DNA of 64,000 nucleotides from Hetaerina americana (taxonomy: Eukaryota; Arthropoda; Insecta; Odonata; Calopterygidae), in assembly GCA_022747635.1 (NCBI GenBank), contig JAKTNV010000003.1, positions 52,020,857 to 52,084,856 on the forward strand, written 5' to 3'. The notes under the pieces were generated by a model. It searched no databases, was not told the DNA's origin, and worked only from the letters and a program-made list of their open reading frames with translations. Of the stretch, positions 13,449-27,299 are shown piece after piece. Within the stretch, counting starts at the first letter, position 1; each line of letters starts with the position of its first letter. The position numbers and the translations under genes are program-made.

Positions 13449-14619
13449 ATGCATATTTATTTATTCGTTATGCATGTATTTCCTCGTTATTTTTTGCCAA
13501 AAGTTTAAGTTTGCATAGAATAAAATCAAAATCACACTTTCAAGCTCAATGTCTTCAATGTTTAGGATTTGAAATACACCGAAGACTATTTTTAATAAAA
13601 AAATATCTCCTTTTTTACTTTTGACATTCCTTTATTAGGCCCATTTGGGGCTTGACTGTGTGTTGATTGTGATCACAGAAAAACTTGGGTTTTTTTCATT
13701 TCACATGAAACCACAGTTTTTAAGTTAAAAATCATTGTGGTAAGTTAGGGAAGAGCTCATTTTGTAATACAGTCATTGATGTGTAAATCCATACATTCAG
13801 GATCATAGGCCAGTTCATAATGTAAACTGATGTCAGCCGACGCTCAGAGACTTCTCCGAGACTAAAACCAGGAAAACCCTCAATCTGTAGATGAAAGGAC
13901 TACTAAATAAGCTTAGAGACCTGAAGCGTTGGCCTTTATGTTAACGGGTAAAATGACGCTAGCGCACGTTATATTGCATTTTTTAGTGATAAATTAACAA
14001 ATACGAATACTAGTACTCTAAATTTACGCAGTGGATGGTTGCCGGCGGGACGTTTTGAAATTCCATTTTATCCATACATACATGTATGCTATTTACACAG
14101 GAACGTTCATACGATTAATTTGTTAAAAAGTGGCCATTGCAGCTCTGTGGTAAAAAAAACTAGTCTCCCTTAGTAACGAGTTGAAAAAATCTGGGAAAGC
14201 CAAGAAAAATATCTAGAATTAGACTCTAAATTTGCCTCCCAAAGTATTGAGTGAATAACGCTTCTTTCAGACGAGAAACGAGAAAATATATCGGATAGCC
14301 GGAGATAAAGCAGAAAAGGGAACGCAAATATTCTGAGCTAGTAAGATGAAAGAGAGGGAGCTATTCAGTAATGTAGAGAGAAAGGGGCAAATATGAAAGC
14401 GAGTTTCCAAAGTTTCCATGTTTTATCTCACCCTTTCGTAACGCTATGCATTCATGAATAAAAATATGATCCAATCCAAGGTAGTATCTACTGAACTACC
14501 GGAAATTCGAACGCTGTTGACTTTTGAATGACCAGCTACGCTTATACAGTCCAAAATGCAGAAGTTTAAATGTGAAAGACCTATTAATGTAGGGTAACGT
14601 CAGATTTAAAAGTATAACA

Positions 14620-16740
14620 CAGGAAAGATGGTTGAGAAAATGGAATGTAGAGGCATTAAACGGAGCAACAATGCATGAGCACCAGACGGTTGATGAGAAA
14701 ATCATGAATGAAGAAAGGGGCCTGGGTGCAACGAAAGAAAAATTGGAACATATCAAATAAGAGACATCGCAAGAGGCAAGCAAAACAAGGAATTGTAAAT
14801 AGGAAACAAAGAAAAAACTCATGGTTTACGGACGAGATGATTAGAAAGATAGATGAGAGAAGAAAATGGGAGAATTTAAACACGGGTTTAAGTAGTAGAT
14901 AGCATAAAAAGTTGAATATTGGACGGAGGCGGCAAATAAATGGAGCAAAAGAAGCGCGGTCAAAGACGCAGTGCAAGAGTATTAAGATTTTGCAAAGAAA
15001 GGGCGAAATCCATGTTCTTCAAGTAAAGTTGAAAGCACTATCAAGAAATAAGAAGAAAAACGCCATGTACGCAATCAAAGTTATATAAGAAATATTTTTA
15101 ATTAAAGCAAGAAAGATAGAGATAAGATGAGAGGAAAATATTTAGGTACTATCTAGTAAGGACATTAAACCAGCTAGCCTAGACATAGAAAAAGAATATG
15201 ACTTAGCTGAGGATAGCTTAGGTCCAAACATACGTTTAAATTTTTGCATTGAAATTAGTGGATCACTCCGTTAAAAGTTACTGTTGTGCCATTTCCCACA
15301 GTGTATATGAATAAGCTAGACATACTTTTTGGTGGGATAGTCAGGGTATTAAGAAAATTGAAATTAAATAAGTCCGTGGGTGTGTGCAGAGTTACCGCGG
15401 AACTACTTTCGGAATTGGTTTAGGAAATGCAGGAGAAAAATGAATTATGGTCTGATTCGTAGCGTTTGTGAGGGTGGAATTCGGTTTGGAAATTTCCTCA
15501 GATCAGTGTTACTTTTATTTCCATAAAAGGGAAAGACAGTCATGTGAGAATACTCAGGACAATAAATTTGATTTCCTACACAGCTCAAGTGGTTTCCAGG
15601 TTCATAAATTAAAGGATGGAGAGGAAGGAAAATAATTACGAAGAGGATCATCAGATTGGATTAAAAAAAGGGAGAAGCAGACATGCAGTAATGAGGTCAC
15701 CCATTGAGAGGAACATAGAATACAGTCAAAATTTATTTATCTTTTTCGTTGGTTCTGAGAAGGCATTCAACAGTGCAAATTGGGTAGAGTTAATTAATGC
15801 ATTACAGGAAATAGGAGTAGACTAGAATGATAGGTGACTTCTCCGCAAAATAAAATACGTATCATAGACTGCACAGGGGTAAGTGACGGATGGAGAGTCG
15901 GGTGGCAGCTTTAAAAAGAAGGGCAAGACAGTGGTGTCTATTATGACCGATGCCTTTCTAAATATACAGGCATGTGGAGGAAATGGCTAAAGAGGCATGG
16001 GAAGAAATGGATATAGGAGTGGAAGGGGGTGGAGAATTTTCGTGGATGATCAATCTTTAGTTTTTCAATCAAGGGGACGCAAGCATTTTTCAGTGAATTG
16101 GAAATCAGTAAGGTAGTGGAATGAGAAAAATGTGAACAAAACAAAGGAGATGAGGTTTTTGAGAAATAGGAAAGCTTAGTAAATATTAAAATAGAAGCTT
16201 ATAAAATAGAGCAGGTGGCACAGTAAGGATATAAGAAGAGGGCATTTATTAGACAAAGAAGATTTCTCAACGAGAAGGGGAATTGATGACAGAGACGTAG
16301 GGTAAGGATGTTTAGAAAAGGCTCGTTGAAACTTTTTTATGACGGGTGATTTGGTGCGGAGCGGAAATCACGTTGTTAGAGCAAGACGATTGTCGTAGAT
16401 AGGAGGTGTAGAGAAGGATGAAGAAGGTTGAATGAACAGAATGGAAAACAAACGAGGCTTATTGGGAGAGGAGAGGGAAGTTTTTAGAGAAATCAATAAG
16501 AGATAGGAGAGATGAATGTAGAACATTTTAATTAGAAATAGGATTCTTAAGGCTGTGATAGAGGGGATAGCGTAAGGCAATTGAGGATGGGGTAGAAATA
16601 GAATAGAAATGCTGCACGGAATGAATGGACGAAGGAATTACGCGGAGTTCAATAGAAACTTATTGTAGTGCCGGGGGTCAGGATAATTTGTTAAGAGTAG
16701 CAAGGAAATTTACAGCTGTACCACTCTATAGGCTGTGCCC
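14620..16740 (+). pseudogene. Decayed LINE (non-LTR retrotransposon) copy 1
   Basis: Many stops and frameshifts, but successive LINE blocks are readable in order. At 14816-14900 is SWFTDEMIRKIDERRKWENL, the region before reverse transcriptase. At 15616-15825 is the start of the RT domain: GLKKGRSRHAV, then IERNIEYSQNLFIFFV, then GSEKAFN and LINALQEIGVD. At about 16525-16680 is the C-terminal tail ILKAVIEGIA and RIEMLHGMNGRRNYAEFNR. In motif A the usual catalytic Asp is Gly (FVGSEKAFN), so it is dead. The family clade is not certain. A related copy in the same orientation is at 54.2-55.7 kb. The coordinates mark where similarity is visible, not true ends. Confidence 0.72.
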
Positions 16741-16744
16741 ATCC

Positions 16745-17859
16745 AAGATTCATCATGACCGGTAGAAAACCATTAATAATAATATTTTAAATAATAATTA
16801 GAAAACTTATTACATTGCCCTGAATAGAACAATTTTTATATAGTATATCATTTTGAAATTCGAAATATAAGTGAAATGATATTAAAATAGTGTAACTTTA
16901 AGCGCGAATAACATGTTAAAGTGATATTGTTTATTGTAGATACTCCATAAACAAATGAGTCACAAAAAATTATAAATTTTGGCCAAAAAATTTTCTTGTA
17001 AATACCAAATACATGAATGTGCGCATTACAAGAAAATACCAATCTTTTAAATGAAATTAAATACGGCATCTTGACTGTAATATTTTGACACACTTGGTGG
17101 CAAGGGCAGAATTAATTTACCATGAATTATCCTGATACCCCTATGTTCAGTGAATTGAAGAAAGACATTAAAAGGATACCTCACTTGTTTATTGCTAAAT
17201 ATTATTTGCTAACTGTATTTACTCGTCATCCTCATTATCATCCCACTTCATTTTATTCTTCCTGCTCATAAGAAATATATAGGATGTGCTATGCGAAATT
17301 TCTATCTATGAGGCGTGCATTACGCCGTAAGCATTTCGACAAGCGCGTAAAATCATCAAAACTCGGCTGGCGTGTTTCTTGAATCCGCGCCGTACACGAC
17401 CGCTTCACCGGGAGAGCGCGGCGTGACTAACGGAAGGATATCCGTCTCATTGCCTTGGGGAAATGAATGGAAACTTCAGACGACTGAGCGGCCGGGGAAG
17501 AGTGGGGGGCAGGAGAGACGGGAGGAATATTGAAGGGACGGTGAGGGACGTATCTCTAGGTCGAAGAGGGAGAGAGAGATAAGGAGGCGGGGATCTTCAA
17601 AGAAACCGAGCACGGTAGAGTGTGACGGAGTTATCATAGGCACCGAATGCAGTAGGCGTATGTACTTAAGGAGTTATTCGGGAGGGTTGAATGCTCAAGA
17701 GTCTGAGAAAAAGAGAGCAGGAGAAAGAATATGCGTGTTGTGAGTGTAGGCGGAAAGAAAGGTGACGCGAATAATATCGGAAATGATATGCTTAAAATAA
17801 ATAAATTCATCAAAATTTGGCCAGATGTATATATAGATAGATAGGCATATGGTGTATGT
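16745..17859. other. Non-coding DNA with a CpG-rich patch
   Basis: 17300-17620 is rich in CG dinucleotides and GA-rich towards its end. It lies about 2.2 kb upstream of the IGFBP exon, so it could belong to the 5' region of the CCN gene, but no start codon with a signal peptide was found there. Confidence 0.4.
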
Positions 17860-18020
<161 letters not shown>

Positions 18021-19697
18021 TTATATTAAACACACTTTCATACATATGCACACTCGAGAGGAAAATCGCTAGCTTAAGTGAAGCAACGACGCGAAAAATA
18101 AGGCACCTGATCAAACAGAATACACTAATGCAAGAATAATCAAACAAATATTGAAAGGCTTGTCGATACTGTTGCCAAATTAGTGTATACGTTTTTTTCT
18201 ACCTTTCTCTTCGGATAAATAATCACCTTCTTCTTAGCTAATACATCTCCAAACACGCCACTTCAATCGATCAGCAGTTTGACAGCTGCTCCTTCATCTA
18301 AACAGTCGAAATCCTTCCTAAATCCGCGATCAGCTTAGAGCTGAGAACTCAATCGAGATGGCACACCGAAAGCTTTCAAAGCATCCGGGATCAACGTTGG
18401 CCACTGAACAACAATTGTTACCTCATCCCTTCGGCATCGCACATTACTGTTCTGCTCTTTAACCTCTCTCCCTAACTACGATAAGCCGCGCCAATTCCCT
18501 GTCCCTTCTGCTAGAGATCACTTCCTTTCCTTATCTGCAACTTACGAAGGCGGCATGGCCGCAGAAACTTTTAAACATTTGTGTGAGCGTTCTCAACACA
18601 TGTGGCATAAAACGTCTGTTGAAACACAATGATGACGTACATTTATGTGTACACACATATGTGCATATAAACACGCATTAACTCACATATTATTAAAAGT
18701 GGTATTTCTAAAGAATGGAAAGTGGAACATTTTTTGGGTCAGACTTGAGGCAGTATTTTGTAATGAGAGCAGTAACTAAAAATTATCTGATTTTTACGAC
18801 CAATGGGAAATGTGCCAGGAAATATAAAAGATAAAAGTTAAATTGAAGGGACTATATTCCGTGTGTTCCCTGCCCTTACTTATAGCTCTGTTTATTTTTT
18901 TATTTGAATCATTCCGTTACTCCTAATGTATAAATTGCTGGACAGGATTTTCTTACAATTTTATTTATTTTATATGTAGTTAGATACATTTTACTTCTTA
19001 ACCCAAAACCTTTTTAGTTGAAACTTAAAAAGAAAATGGAATAAATCCTCGATATAGTGGGCAAAAGGTAGAATAGTCATAATGCAAGATTATTACTTCG
19101 CCTTAAGCTTCTGGTTAACAAATTTTTTACCTGATTTATTTATTTCAATTCTTTCAGAAAATAACGTAGTTTTTACCTAGTTATCACTATTTGCCAATGA
19201 ATTAGCTCACTTGATTTATTGTTTTACAAGAAATTGAAGAACACTGAATAAAAAAATTCTACCTGATATCGTCAATAATTAGGGTATCTCTCGAAAGGTT
19301 CTGTCATCACACTTAACCCTGATTAATTCCTAAACTTATTCCTTAAACAACTGTGACCAAAATGTCAGGTTTTCAACAAACTTCTCCTCGTTCATGATAC
19401 CGTGGTGGAAATTAAAGTGTTGAGTGAAACTTCTTCTAATTATTGCGTATCTCAATTGACATTCACCGATGTATCTGCCTCAACGAGTTTTTAATAAATT
19501 TACAATAACTTAAGAAATAGAAGAGCAGTCACGAAAAGCATTTGGGTCTTCCATTAAGAGTTGACGGATTTCAAAGAACATTAAAGGCCCACCCTATGGT
19601 GGTTTTATTACAAAGGGATACTCAATTCTTCTCACGTCACACTCCCACGCTCTTCCTCCCACGCGCACCCCCGCGAGGAGCTCGTTTTTCATTCCAT
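18021..19697. other. AT-rich DNA upstream of the IGFBP exon
   Basis: Presumed intron or 5' flank of the CCN gene. No signal-peptide exon was recognised. Confidence 0.5.
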
Positions 19698-19742
19698 TTT
19701 CTCTCTCTCTCCCTCTCTCTCTCTCCCTCTCTTCCTCCATCT
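19698..19742 (+). repeat. CT-rich polypyrimidine tract before the IGFBP exon
   Basis: This is an almost pure run of C and T (mostly CTCTCT and CCTCT units) placed just before the acceptor at 19757-19758. It probably serves as an extended polypyrimidine tract, though it may simply be a microsatellite that expanded at a splice site. Confidence 0.6.
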
Positions 19743-19758
19743 CACCCGGACGGCGCAG

Positions 19759-19975
19759 ATCCGCTCGCACTGCACTTACCCCTGCGAGTGCCCGCCCCCG
19801 GGTGCCCTCGAGTGCCCCCAGAACGTGTCCGTCGTGAGGGATGGCTGCGGCTGCTGCGAGGTGTGTGCCCGCCAGAGGGGCGAGCCCTGCGACGGAAACG
19901 CCTTGTGCGACCCGAGGAAGGGATTAGTCTGCGAGTTTCCGCCCGACAAGCCCTCCGGCCCCGGGGTGTGCGAAG
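19759..19975 (+). CDS. Ccn: CCN exon: IGFBP-like N-terminal domain
   Basis: The exon is 72 codons plus one base. It starts in frame after a long CT-rich tract and the acceptor ending at 19758, and ends with GAAG before the donor GTGAGT at 19976. The peptide begins IRSHCTYPCECPPPG and carries the diagnostic GCGCCEVCA block, then GEPCDGNALCDPRKGLVCEF and a final GVCE. There are twelve cysteines, the full set for a CCN IGFBP-like domain. In CCN proteins this module is N-terminal and sits directly after the signal peptide. No signal peptide is encoded here, so an upstream coding exon must exist. The exon is much more GC-rich than the AT-rich DNA around it. The reading frame remains open past the donor to 20088, but that extension loses all domain similarity and is intron. 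I have high confidence in the domain and slightly less in the exact 5' border. Confidence 0.88.
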
Positions 19976-20089
19976 GTGAGTGCGGGGGATACCACCCCCA
20001 TCAAACTCTCCCCTTCTCTCGGAGGTGGGGAGGTGTACGCGGGGGTATGAAAGATGGTGGGGTGAGGTCATATGAGTTCCCTGGGTGAT

Positions 20090-22926
20090 GGGGCTTGGGA
20101 ACGGACCAGGGTGGGTGGGGAAGCATTCGTACAGATTACATCACGATGTCTGTGCATCTGTTTGTCTTCATATGTTTTCGAATTACCAAAATTGTGCTCA
20201 AAATTCAATAAGTTATATTAAATAGCTCAAGGGAAGTTCTTTTGCTCAATTTCTTTGCACAGAGTCATTCAAATAACCACAATGGTGCCGTGATTTGTGC
20301 TCCTGTTGCCTTTATACACTGAAGGTCCCGTTTAAAATTCTGGTACTCCACATTGTAGTTTTGCTCCTATCATAATCAACGAAATAATAAAAAAAAATAT
20401 ATACTATGTGCCCATGAAGGTCTTAAATGTATCTTTAAGTTCTTCATTGAACATCAATTGTAGGAATGGGTCGATAAAGATACGTTTAATGCCAGCCAAT
20501 GAAAAAATGCACCTAAAGATCGATTCTATGAAGTTACCCTTGAAACTACCAAGAAGTCATTATCCTTTTGATCACCACTTGGGTACCTTGTTTAAGGCAT
20601 CTCGAGTACATTATTCTGTCCATCAAATGGGACATGAAAACCCATGTAAACTATTTTCCTTAAGCACTCCCTTAGGAGTATCCTTAGTCAAAACGTCATA
20701 TGCAAATTTCAATAAAATAGACTTCCAGGGTTGATGGACGATTATTGAAACGGGCCTGAATTGTGGAACTCTTTGCGCCTCTTTTCAAGCACAGGAAAAT
20801 TCTAGGAACGTGATTTCCGCCACACTTTCTCAGCTTCACATTATCACCTGCAATCAAAAACAATCTTTCCCTTATAGCAATTATTGGTCGCCTACCTATC
20901 CTCTCTCTTTAAAAATAACATTTCCGGGGAATGAGGGAAATCCGAGCCGGACCGGCACTGGCGAGTTGTCAAGGTACCCACGTCCATCCAAGGTCCTTTC
21001 GGCCCCAAATCCTCTCTCCTCGGGGCGCTGCTTTGTGAGCACGATTCCCGAACCCTTCTGCTCTCCTCCGACCTCACGTGCAGCCGTCATTCCCATTTAC
21101 CGAGCAAGAAGGTCGACACCAAAAGCAAGAAGCCGAGTCTGAGTCGAGGGATGGAAGAAACAAATTGCTCAGAAACCTGACGATTTTGGATGGAGTAGTC
21201 AAGGAACATTTTTTTGAGACAGTGATTTAGAGAACAAAATTATTAATCCAAAAAATTATTTTGGGTGAAGTAGATCAGATTTTGGGTCCTCATTAAATGT
21301 GCTCGTAGTTGGAAGCAAAGAGAATGGGCTGAGAGGATTGAACGTGAAGGTTATTGTCAATCGTTTTTCTGCCTCTTGAGTTAAGCGTCTCTGAAAGTTA
21401 AAGTTCCATCATTTGTATCTGCAGAGAAATACAGATACAGTACAATTATTTTTCACGGGTAATGGGTGAAAATAATTAAGTAATTTATTGGTACTTTTCT
21501 GTTGACTGAAATACGTGGTTTAACATAATTACAGTCCCTGGATTACTTTTTAACTTAAAATTACCCCAAAACATTTTTTTAGTAGAAAAACAAATTATTA
21601 TGGGCTTCAAAATAAATGTCGTCTCAGGGTTTAAATTATTGGATTGTCGAAAAGAAGCACTTTATAAATTATATTTCAATTTTCAATGATATCACTTAAA
21701 GTGGACCAAGAGAGATTAAAATTCACATGAGCCGATTATACATTTCATCGTAAGAAAATTTTAACTTTTTCTTCATCTGACTTTTCATCTTATATGCACT
21801 CCCTTAAAGTGTATTTTCAAAGGGTTCATCTATATTTTTTACTAACCAATGATTACTGTCTGTTGTCGTACACCATTTTTTCCTTTAGATCTTTTTACTT
21901 TCTTCCTGTCTACATTTTGTCCAAAAAAACCATTTCTCCTTCTTCCTATTCTCCGCCTGTCTACAGTTCTCCCTTTTATCACGAATTTAGACATCTTGCC
22001 ATGCCTGAGCATTTCCTCAGGGTCATATTCTACCCTCATATTTGAATTTTATCTCGAAAATTTCTCTCAACACTTAACATATTTTAGTCTCTCGCTGGCC
22101 TTCCTCTTTATCCATCTTGCATTTTTAAATACCGTCCGTCTAAAATCCGTTTGATACCCACTTCTCAAATACCGCTAATATACAGTGTGTGTATCCCCTT
22201 AAATATAATACCGTATCCCAGGTCTAAATAGCTTATACTGCCTGCATTAAAGCCCATATTAATGTATCTTTACGTCTTTGTATGTGCTTCTGCCACCAAT
22301 TCCTGTCTTCTTAAAAATTAATTTTTCGTCAATGTTAATCTACTTCTCATATGCCAAGTACCACGTCCATTTTGCTCGTGTAAAAAATAGTTAACTGCTG
22401 TACTTGGTGAAGTTTTTTGCTTCTTATTTAACGGTTAACTTACCCTCATTAATTATTTAGAATATTATTGCATTAGTTATCCAGTAGTATCTATCTCATA
22501 TTTATCGCATTGCTCCTGTAAATGAATCAGTGATAACTGCAATCCCCTTGCCTTCTAAATATTATTTGGTCATCTGAAAACTTGAGAATAGGCCGATCAT
22601 AGAAATTAATAGCTAGTAATTCTTCCATGTACGCCACCCATAGTATTTCTTTCATCTATACGTGAGTAAACCCCTGCGCTAACGGACAACTTACATGCTT
22701 ATCACTTGCTATTTTAATCGTTCCTCTTCTCATATTACTTGTTCCTTCTAATAAATACGCCACAGTTTTCTGAAGTCGAAAATCCGAAGGTTAGTTCGAA
22801 AGGTGCAGGTAGAGCTCGTCTATTACTAAACCCAACGACGTGTGAAACTCACATAATGTAGAGAGGCCAGTTTTTCCCTGTACCGTTTCTCAGAAAGATC
22901 TGGCACTCAAAAGATATCTTAATTTA
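20090..22926. other. CCN intron, proximal part
   Basis: No exon, tRNA or repeat recognised. Open frames up to 110 codons (20810-21142) have no domain. Confidence 0.6.
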
Positions 22927-23115
22927 CCGGCCCCGGTGGCGGAGGTGTACTATCCTTGTCTGCCAACCTAGAGGTCGCGCGTTCGATTCCAGCCTAGTTG
23001 GATTTTCAACCCCCTATGGCTTGGGTGCATGTAATTATCAAAATATTATATCAATATGCAAAGTCCGATGTAAAGGTTGAAGTGCTGTTTTCGGACTAAT
23101 GCGAAATAAATAAAT
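22927..23115 (+). mobile_element. tRNA-derived SINE, family B, copy 1
   Basis: It has a tRNA-like head with GGTGGCGG near the start and box B GCGTTCGATTCC at about 22978, then a body and a tail CTGTTTTCGGACTAATGCG ending in an AAATAAATAAAT run. The same head and tail occur inverted at 26447-26645. It lies in the large CCN intron. Confidence 0.7.
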
Positions 23116-26100
23116 TTGGACGAAGCTGAGGATGCCCAAAGGCGTCACCCGGAATCGATTCCGGTTCCTCTGGGAAACAGTCCAACGATCTACCCACTGG
23201 AATACTTCGTCCTTTCTGACTTGCATATTGGTTTCAATCCCTCCAGTTTACTTGTCCAATTGCTGCTCTTTCTATAGCATATTTCATTTTTACCCACCTT
23301 TCTCAGAACCTTTCATACCTTTATCCACATATTTTTTTTCTTGACATGTATTCTACTTTACTCCGATTAAATCTTCATTATTCCACTTTCACATCCTGAT
23401 TTTCTCTTTAATTCTTTTGGATTTTACTTTGCATTTCAAAATAACTAAACTCTTAATGTACGCCTTTACCTGATGTAATCTATCCGCTACCTACCCGTTT
23501 CGCCAGACATTTTCCGTATTCTCCGTGTTTAGACGTTTATTTCAAACGGTATAAATGTATTGGGGCTACGTTAATATTAAAAACTTCGTAATAGTTTCTT
23601 ACTGCAGTTTTTTCTCTTTATTAAAACCTGCTCTCCTTTATCTCCCCCATCTCTCCCTTTGCTACCACTACGTTTCAATACATGTACCTCATCACTTTTA
23701 CGTGTTTCCTTCCCTGCGCGTAAGGAGCTTTTTTACCTAATATTCCATACAAACCATCTTATCTCTGTTCTTCTTCCCAGTGAATACTTAATAGAATTTA
23801 CATAAGAATTACCACTACATTACCCGAAACTGCTTTTGTCCCTACCAATATAATACAACCAATCACCTTTTCTGGATTCACATTCTCTTCAGTAGTTTCT
23901 TATGCAATATTACGAAAATTCCTGCTTGACTCTAAAAGACTAGTCCCTTGTACTCACTACCAACTTTTCGCCCTGGTTCTAGTGTCCTCCAAAATGTGGA
24001 CGCCTATTAAAACTCGTCGATATCCGAGGTGTTTTTTGACGGTCATATTCCATAGGTAATATGAATGAAGAACATAAATAGAATATATGAAAAGGAGGTA
24101 ATACAAGGTTAGTGGGTTAGGTAGAATGCTACCTATTTCAAACTGAAACATTTGGTTGAAAGCAGGAGTTTAATTATTAATTTTCTGCTTTTTGAGTAGA
24201 TCAATTTGGTTCTCGTCTGGGGCTCGTTTTTCAAATGTGCACATCAATTTACAAGTTCCCTGAAAAACGTCTTAAAAACAATGTTTAACTATTAATATTG
24301 AATAATATATTTTGTAGGAAAGTAAAAATTAATGCAGCGTGTATTATTATCAGCTTCATCTGTATGTTCAAATTATAGGGAATTGCAAACTTAGGTTTGA
24401 GGTCCATTTCGACCTCCATATACCTAATTATAGATATATTTTCTTCTTCTTTTCGTCTTACTTTCTGTCATCCAGGCAGTATTCCTGATTTTCGCTCCTC
24501 CATTTAAGTGCTAATTTGCGTATTATTAAATGAAATACAGTAATGATTCTTTTCCACTGAAATAAACAATTAATTTTCATTTGGTTTTTGAGAAATACTA
24601 ATACGGAATAATAATAAAATTGTGCATAAAATATCCAATTATCAGAATAATATTCAATGCATAATAGAATGAGGAATAAATAGTCTCCCATTTTAGATTT
24701 TTATTTCGCATTGTTAAGATAATTAAATTAATTAATGTTAGGACCACCCCAAAAGGTTAAAAAATTAAAAAATCAGAGTAGAAAAGTAGGTAATTGTTTA
24801 GAGTTTATTCATGGAACATTATTCTTTTCATAGGGACATAGCACATGCAGCCAGAAGATATAGCAGATGGCTTTGGATTATATTGCTTTGATCTAGGAAC
24901 AATTTATTATATCGTACATAGAGATTGTTAATCAATGGCATAATCAAAACCTTTGGAGCGTTATTTCATCCTAGAAAAAATTCTCACAGCGAGGAAAATT
25001 TTTCAGATTGTTTTGAATACATCAACATTTATAAGGGCATATGTGTTACTCACACCGAACAGATCAAGTATTCACCCCTGTAATTTTACCAAACTATCAA
25101 TATAGCATTTGCTCTAGAAATTAGACCAGATAATGGCACAATATTCATTGGAATCTACCAAAATGCCTACTTATGAAAGTGACTTTTGATTACATCTCAT
25201 CATTAACTCGTGTTAAATTTCCATTCACATTGGAAACAGCCTCAAAAACACTGTTTATGACAACATAAAATCCATATATCAAGGTCATATAGACGGCCGG
25301 CTTGTTGTTATGTAAACTAGCTGGTAAGATTGGGAAGGCGTATAGACACAAATTACAGCAATATAATGAATAAAATATTCTCACATTATAATCATGGAGG
25401 TGACTTTTTTAGCAGAAGGAAATTTGAGTTTTCTATGAATTGATTTTCTCTTCTGTTTATTCTGGTTCTTTTCCACTTATTTTACTGACCATAGTTTATT
25501 TGCTTCATTTCCTCGTAGCTTGTTTGCCGTTTTGCTAGTATCGCCGCACACCAATATTCTTTTTCCTCGACGTCAAATTTCTCATCAACTTCAATCATTG
25601 ACCCCCAAACTCCCTCGATTTCTTCTTCATCTCCCCGTCAAGAAGAAACTACTTACCCTTAGGCGTGCGTATCTCTTTTATTCCCTTCCGTGAGCTAATG
25701 ACTATCGATCATCTTTCGCGTCCATTGACTGCACTTTGCTAAGAAAAACTCCGCCAACACCCGGCCAGCTGCTCGAACCCCTCCGCCCCCCAACGCCACC
25801 GCCGCTACCGCTCCCATTTTTACGGACAATTTGTCTCTATCACAGGCAGAATATTCTCCGATAGTTTTTGTCACCTTTATCTTCTCTCAGTCGGAGAATT
25901 TTTCTTCCCTAAGTTATTGATAGCTTGGGATGGAAAAACGAAGACTTTTGGAGGAAACGAGTGCCTACTTACTTTCTCGCAGTTTGAAGTCTCGTTGTCG
26001 CTATTAATTGCGTCGAGCTGCGGCTCATACAGGGTAATATTACCTTGGGCATCATCTCCTCCCCTAATGAAAACGAGATACCTTTCATTCTTTTAACGAA

Positions 26101-26446
26101 AGTAAAATTTCTAATTTTAGACGAAATCAGTTTAGATATGGGATATAGGAAATCGTATTTCAAGTTCACTGCTGGCTTTTGCGTCGGAAAATTCACTTTA
26201 AATTTGTTTACACTTTTTTCGTTACAGAACGTAGTGTCACGCATAAGGGTAGACAGAATCAGTTTCCTTTTTCTCTTCCTCATCGATGAATAATCATTTT
26301 ATTTTTTCCATAAAGAGACATCTGAGATTATCATTGGATAATTTTATTTGGAGCGTTATTAATATTGAAACTTTTTTCTGAACGAAATGTCCAGATTTGT
26401 TTGAGATAGACTATTGATAGTTTAAATTACCACATATTTCTCTTTT
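23116..26446. other. CCN intron, middle part
   Basis: AT-rich with a pyrimidine-rich stretch at 23160-23760 and a C-rich patch near 25740-25810. Nothing else recognised. Confidence 0.6.
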
Positions 26447-26645
26447 GTACATTTATTTATTTATTCAGAATAAGTCCGAAAACAGCGCATTCTGGCCTTT
26501 ACATCGAACTATTAACAACGATAACAATGATCATATTTACAAACACCCAAACCCTAGGTGGAGGAAAACTCACCCAGGCGGGAATCGAACCCGCGACCCT
26601 TGGAATGGCAGACGAGGACGTTACCCCGCCGCCACCGGGGTCGGC
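26447..26645 (-). mobile_element. tRNA-derived SINE, family B, copy 2
   Basis: Reverse-strand copy of the element at 22.9 kb. Box B reads GGGTTCGATTCCCGC on the minus strand (near 26580-26595), the head ends at GCCGACCCCGGTGGCGG, and the tail CTGTTTTCGGACTTATTC runs into (TAAA)-type repeats at 26447-26465. The T arm is perfectly paired, but the rest does not fold into a full tRNA, so it is a retroposon rather than a tRNA gene. Confidence 0.7.
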
Positions 26646-26875
26646 AATACATATTGACTACAATCCCTGTGACTGTTTTTTGCTGGGTTTGCCTTTTTTC
26701 TTTTAGTCATTTTCATTCATTCATCATAGATTCCTTTCAATTTTCATCCCAGTCAGCACCATATTCAAGTGCAAAAGAAAGTGACTCACCAAGAACAATA
26801 CGTGCTTTATGAATTTTCTAAAGAAACTGCGGAAGATGCCGCAACAGTAACTTTTAACGGAGTCATCCGCTAATG

Positions 26876-26990
26876 TTCATTTCAATGCAACAATTTCAGG
26901 GTGTAAAAATCATTCGCCTTGACTGGGATTCGAACCCAAATCCCTCAATATACGATCGAGTGCCTTAGCCAGTTAAGCTATCGAGGCGTC
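26876..26990 (-). mobile_element. tRNA-derived SINE, family C, copy 1
   Basis: On the minus strand, 26987-26916 folds as a near-complete cloverleaf: acceptor stem with one mismatch, D stem, a 5-bp anticodon stem, and a T arm with loop TTCGAAT. Loop position 33 is C instead of U, and the anticodon (GTA if read) differs from that of its sister copy, so it is not a working tRNA. It is followed by a tail including TTTACACCCTGAAATTGTTG, shared with the copy at 27.2 kb. Confidence 0.7.
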
Positions 26991-27152
26991 CTCTTAAGCT
27001 CGGAAATATTTGTCTCTGAAATTTTGGGGCTTTAAAGGAACAAGATGTTGTGACGAAAAACCGTACATACAATGTCACAGGCATTCGTTGTCGTGCGCGA
27101 CGCGCCACGGTCCACGAGGTTAAAGCCAACTTTAAACACTTAGGCTGTTTAT

Positions 27153-27275
27153 GCCTTGAAAAATTTCCAAAGAAACTGGCTAAAGCACTCGACCGGATAT
27201 TGAGGGATCTGGGTTCGAATCCCAGTCAAGGCGAATGCTTTTTACACTCTGAAATTGTTGCATTGACGTGCTTTA
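27153..27275 (+). mobile_element. tRNA-derived SINE, family C, copy 2
   Basis: This is the plus-strand counterpart of the element at 26.9 kb. Acceptor halves GCCTTGA and TCAAGGC pair perfectly, and the T arm CTGGGTTCGAATCCCAG is perfect. The D-arm region carries a small insertion. The tail TTTACACTCTGAAATTGTTG matches copy 1. The two copies face each other with ~165 bp between them. Confidence 0.7.
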
Positions 27276-27299
27276 TGGTTAGAAAGGGAATGGAAACGT

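Noticed and set aside
19542..19979. 145-codon frame over the IGFBP exon
   Set aside because: Wrong frame; the exon is read in the frame containing GCGCCEVCA.
26916..26987. Functional tRNA gene (Tyr-like anticodon)
   Set aside because: Position 33 is not U, the acceptor stem has a mismatch, and a sister copy with a different anticodon shares the same SINE tail.
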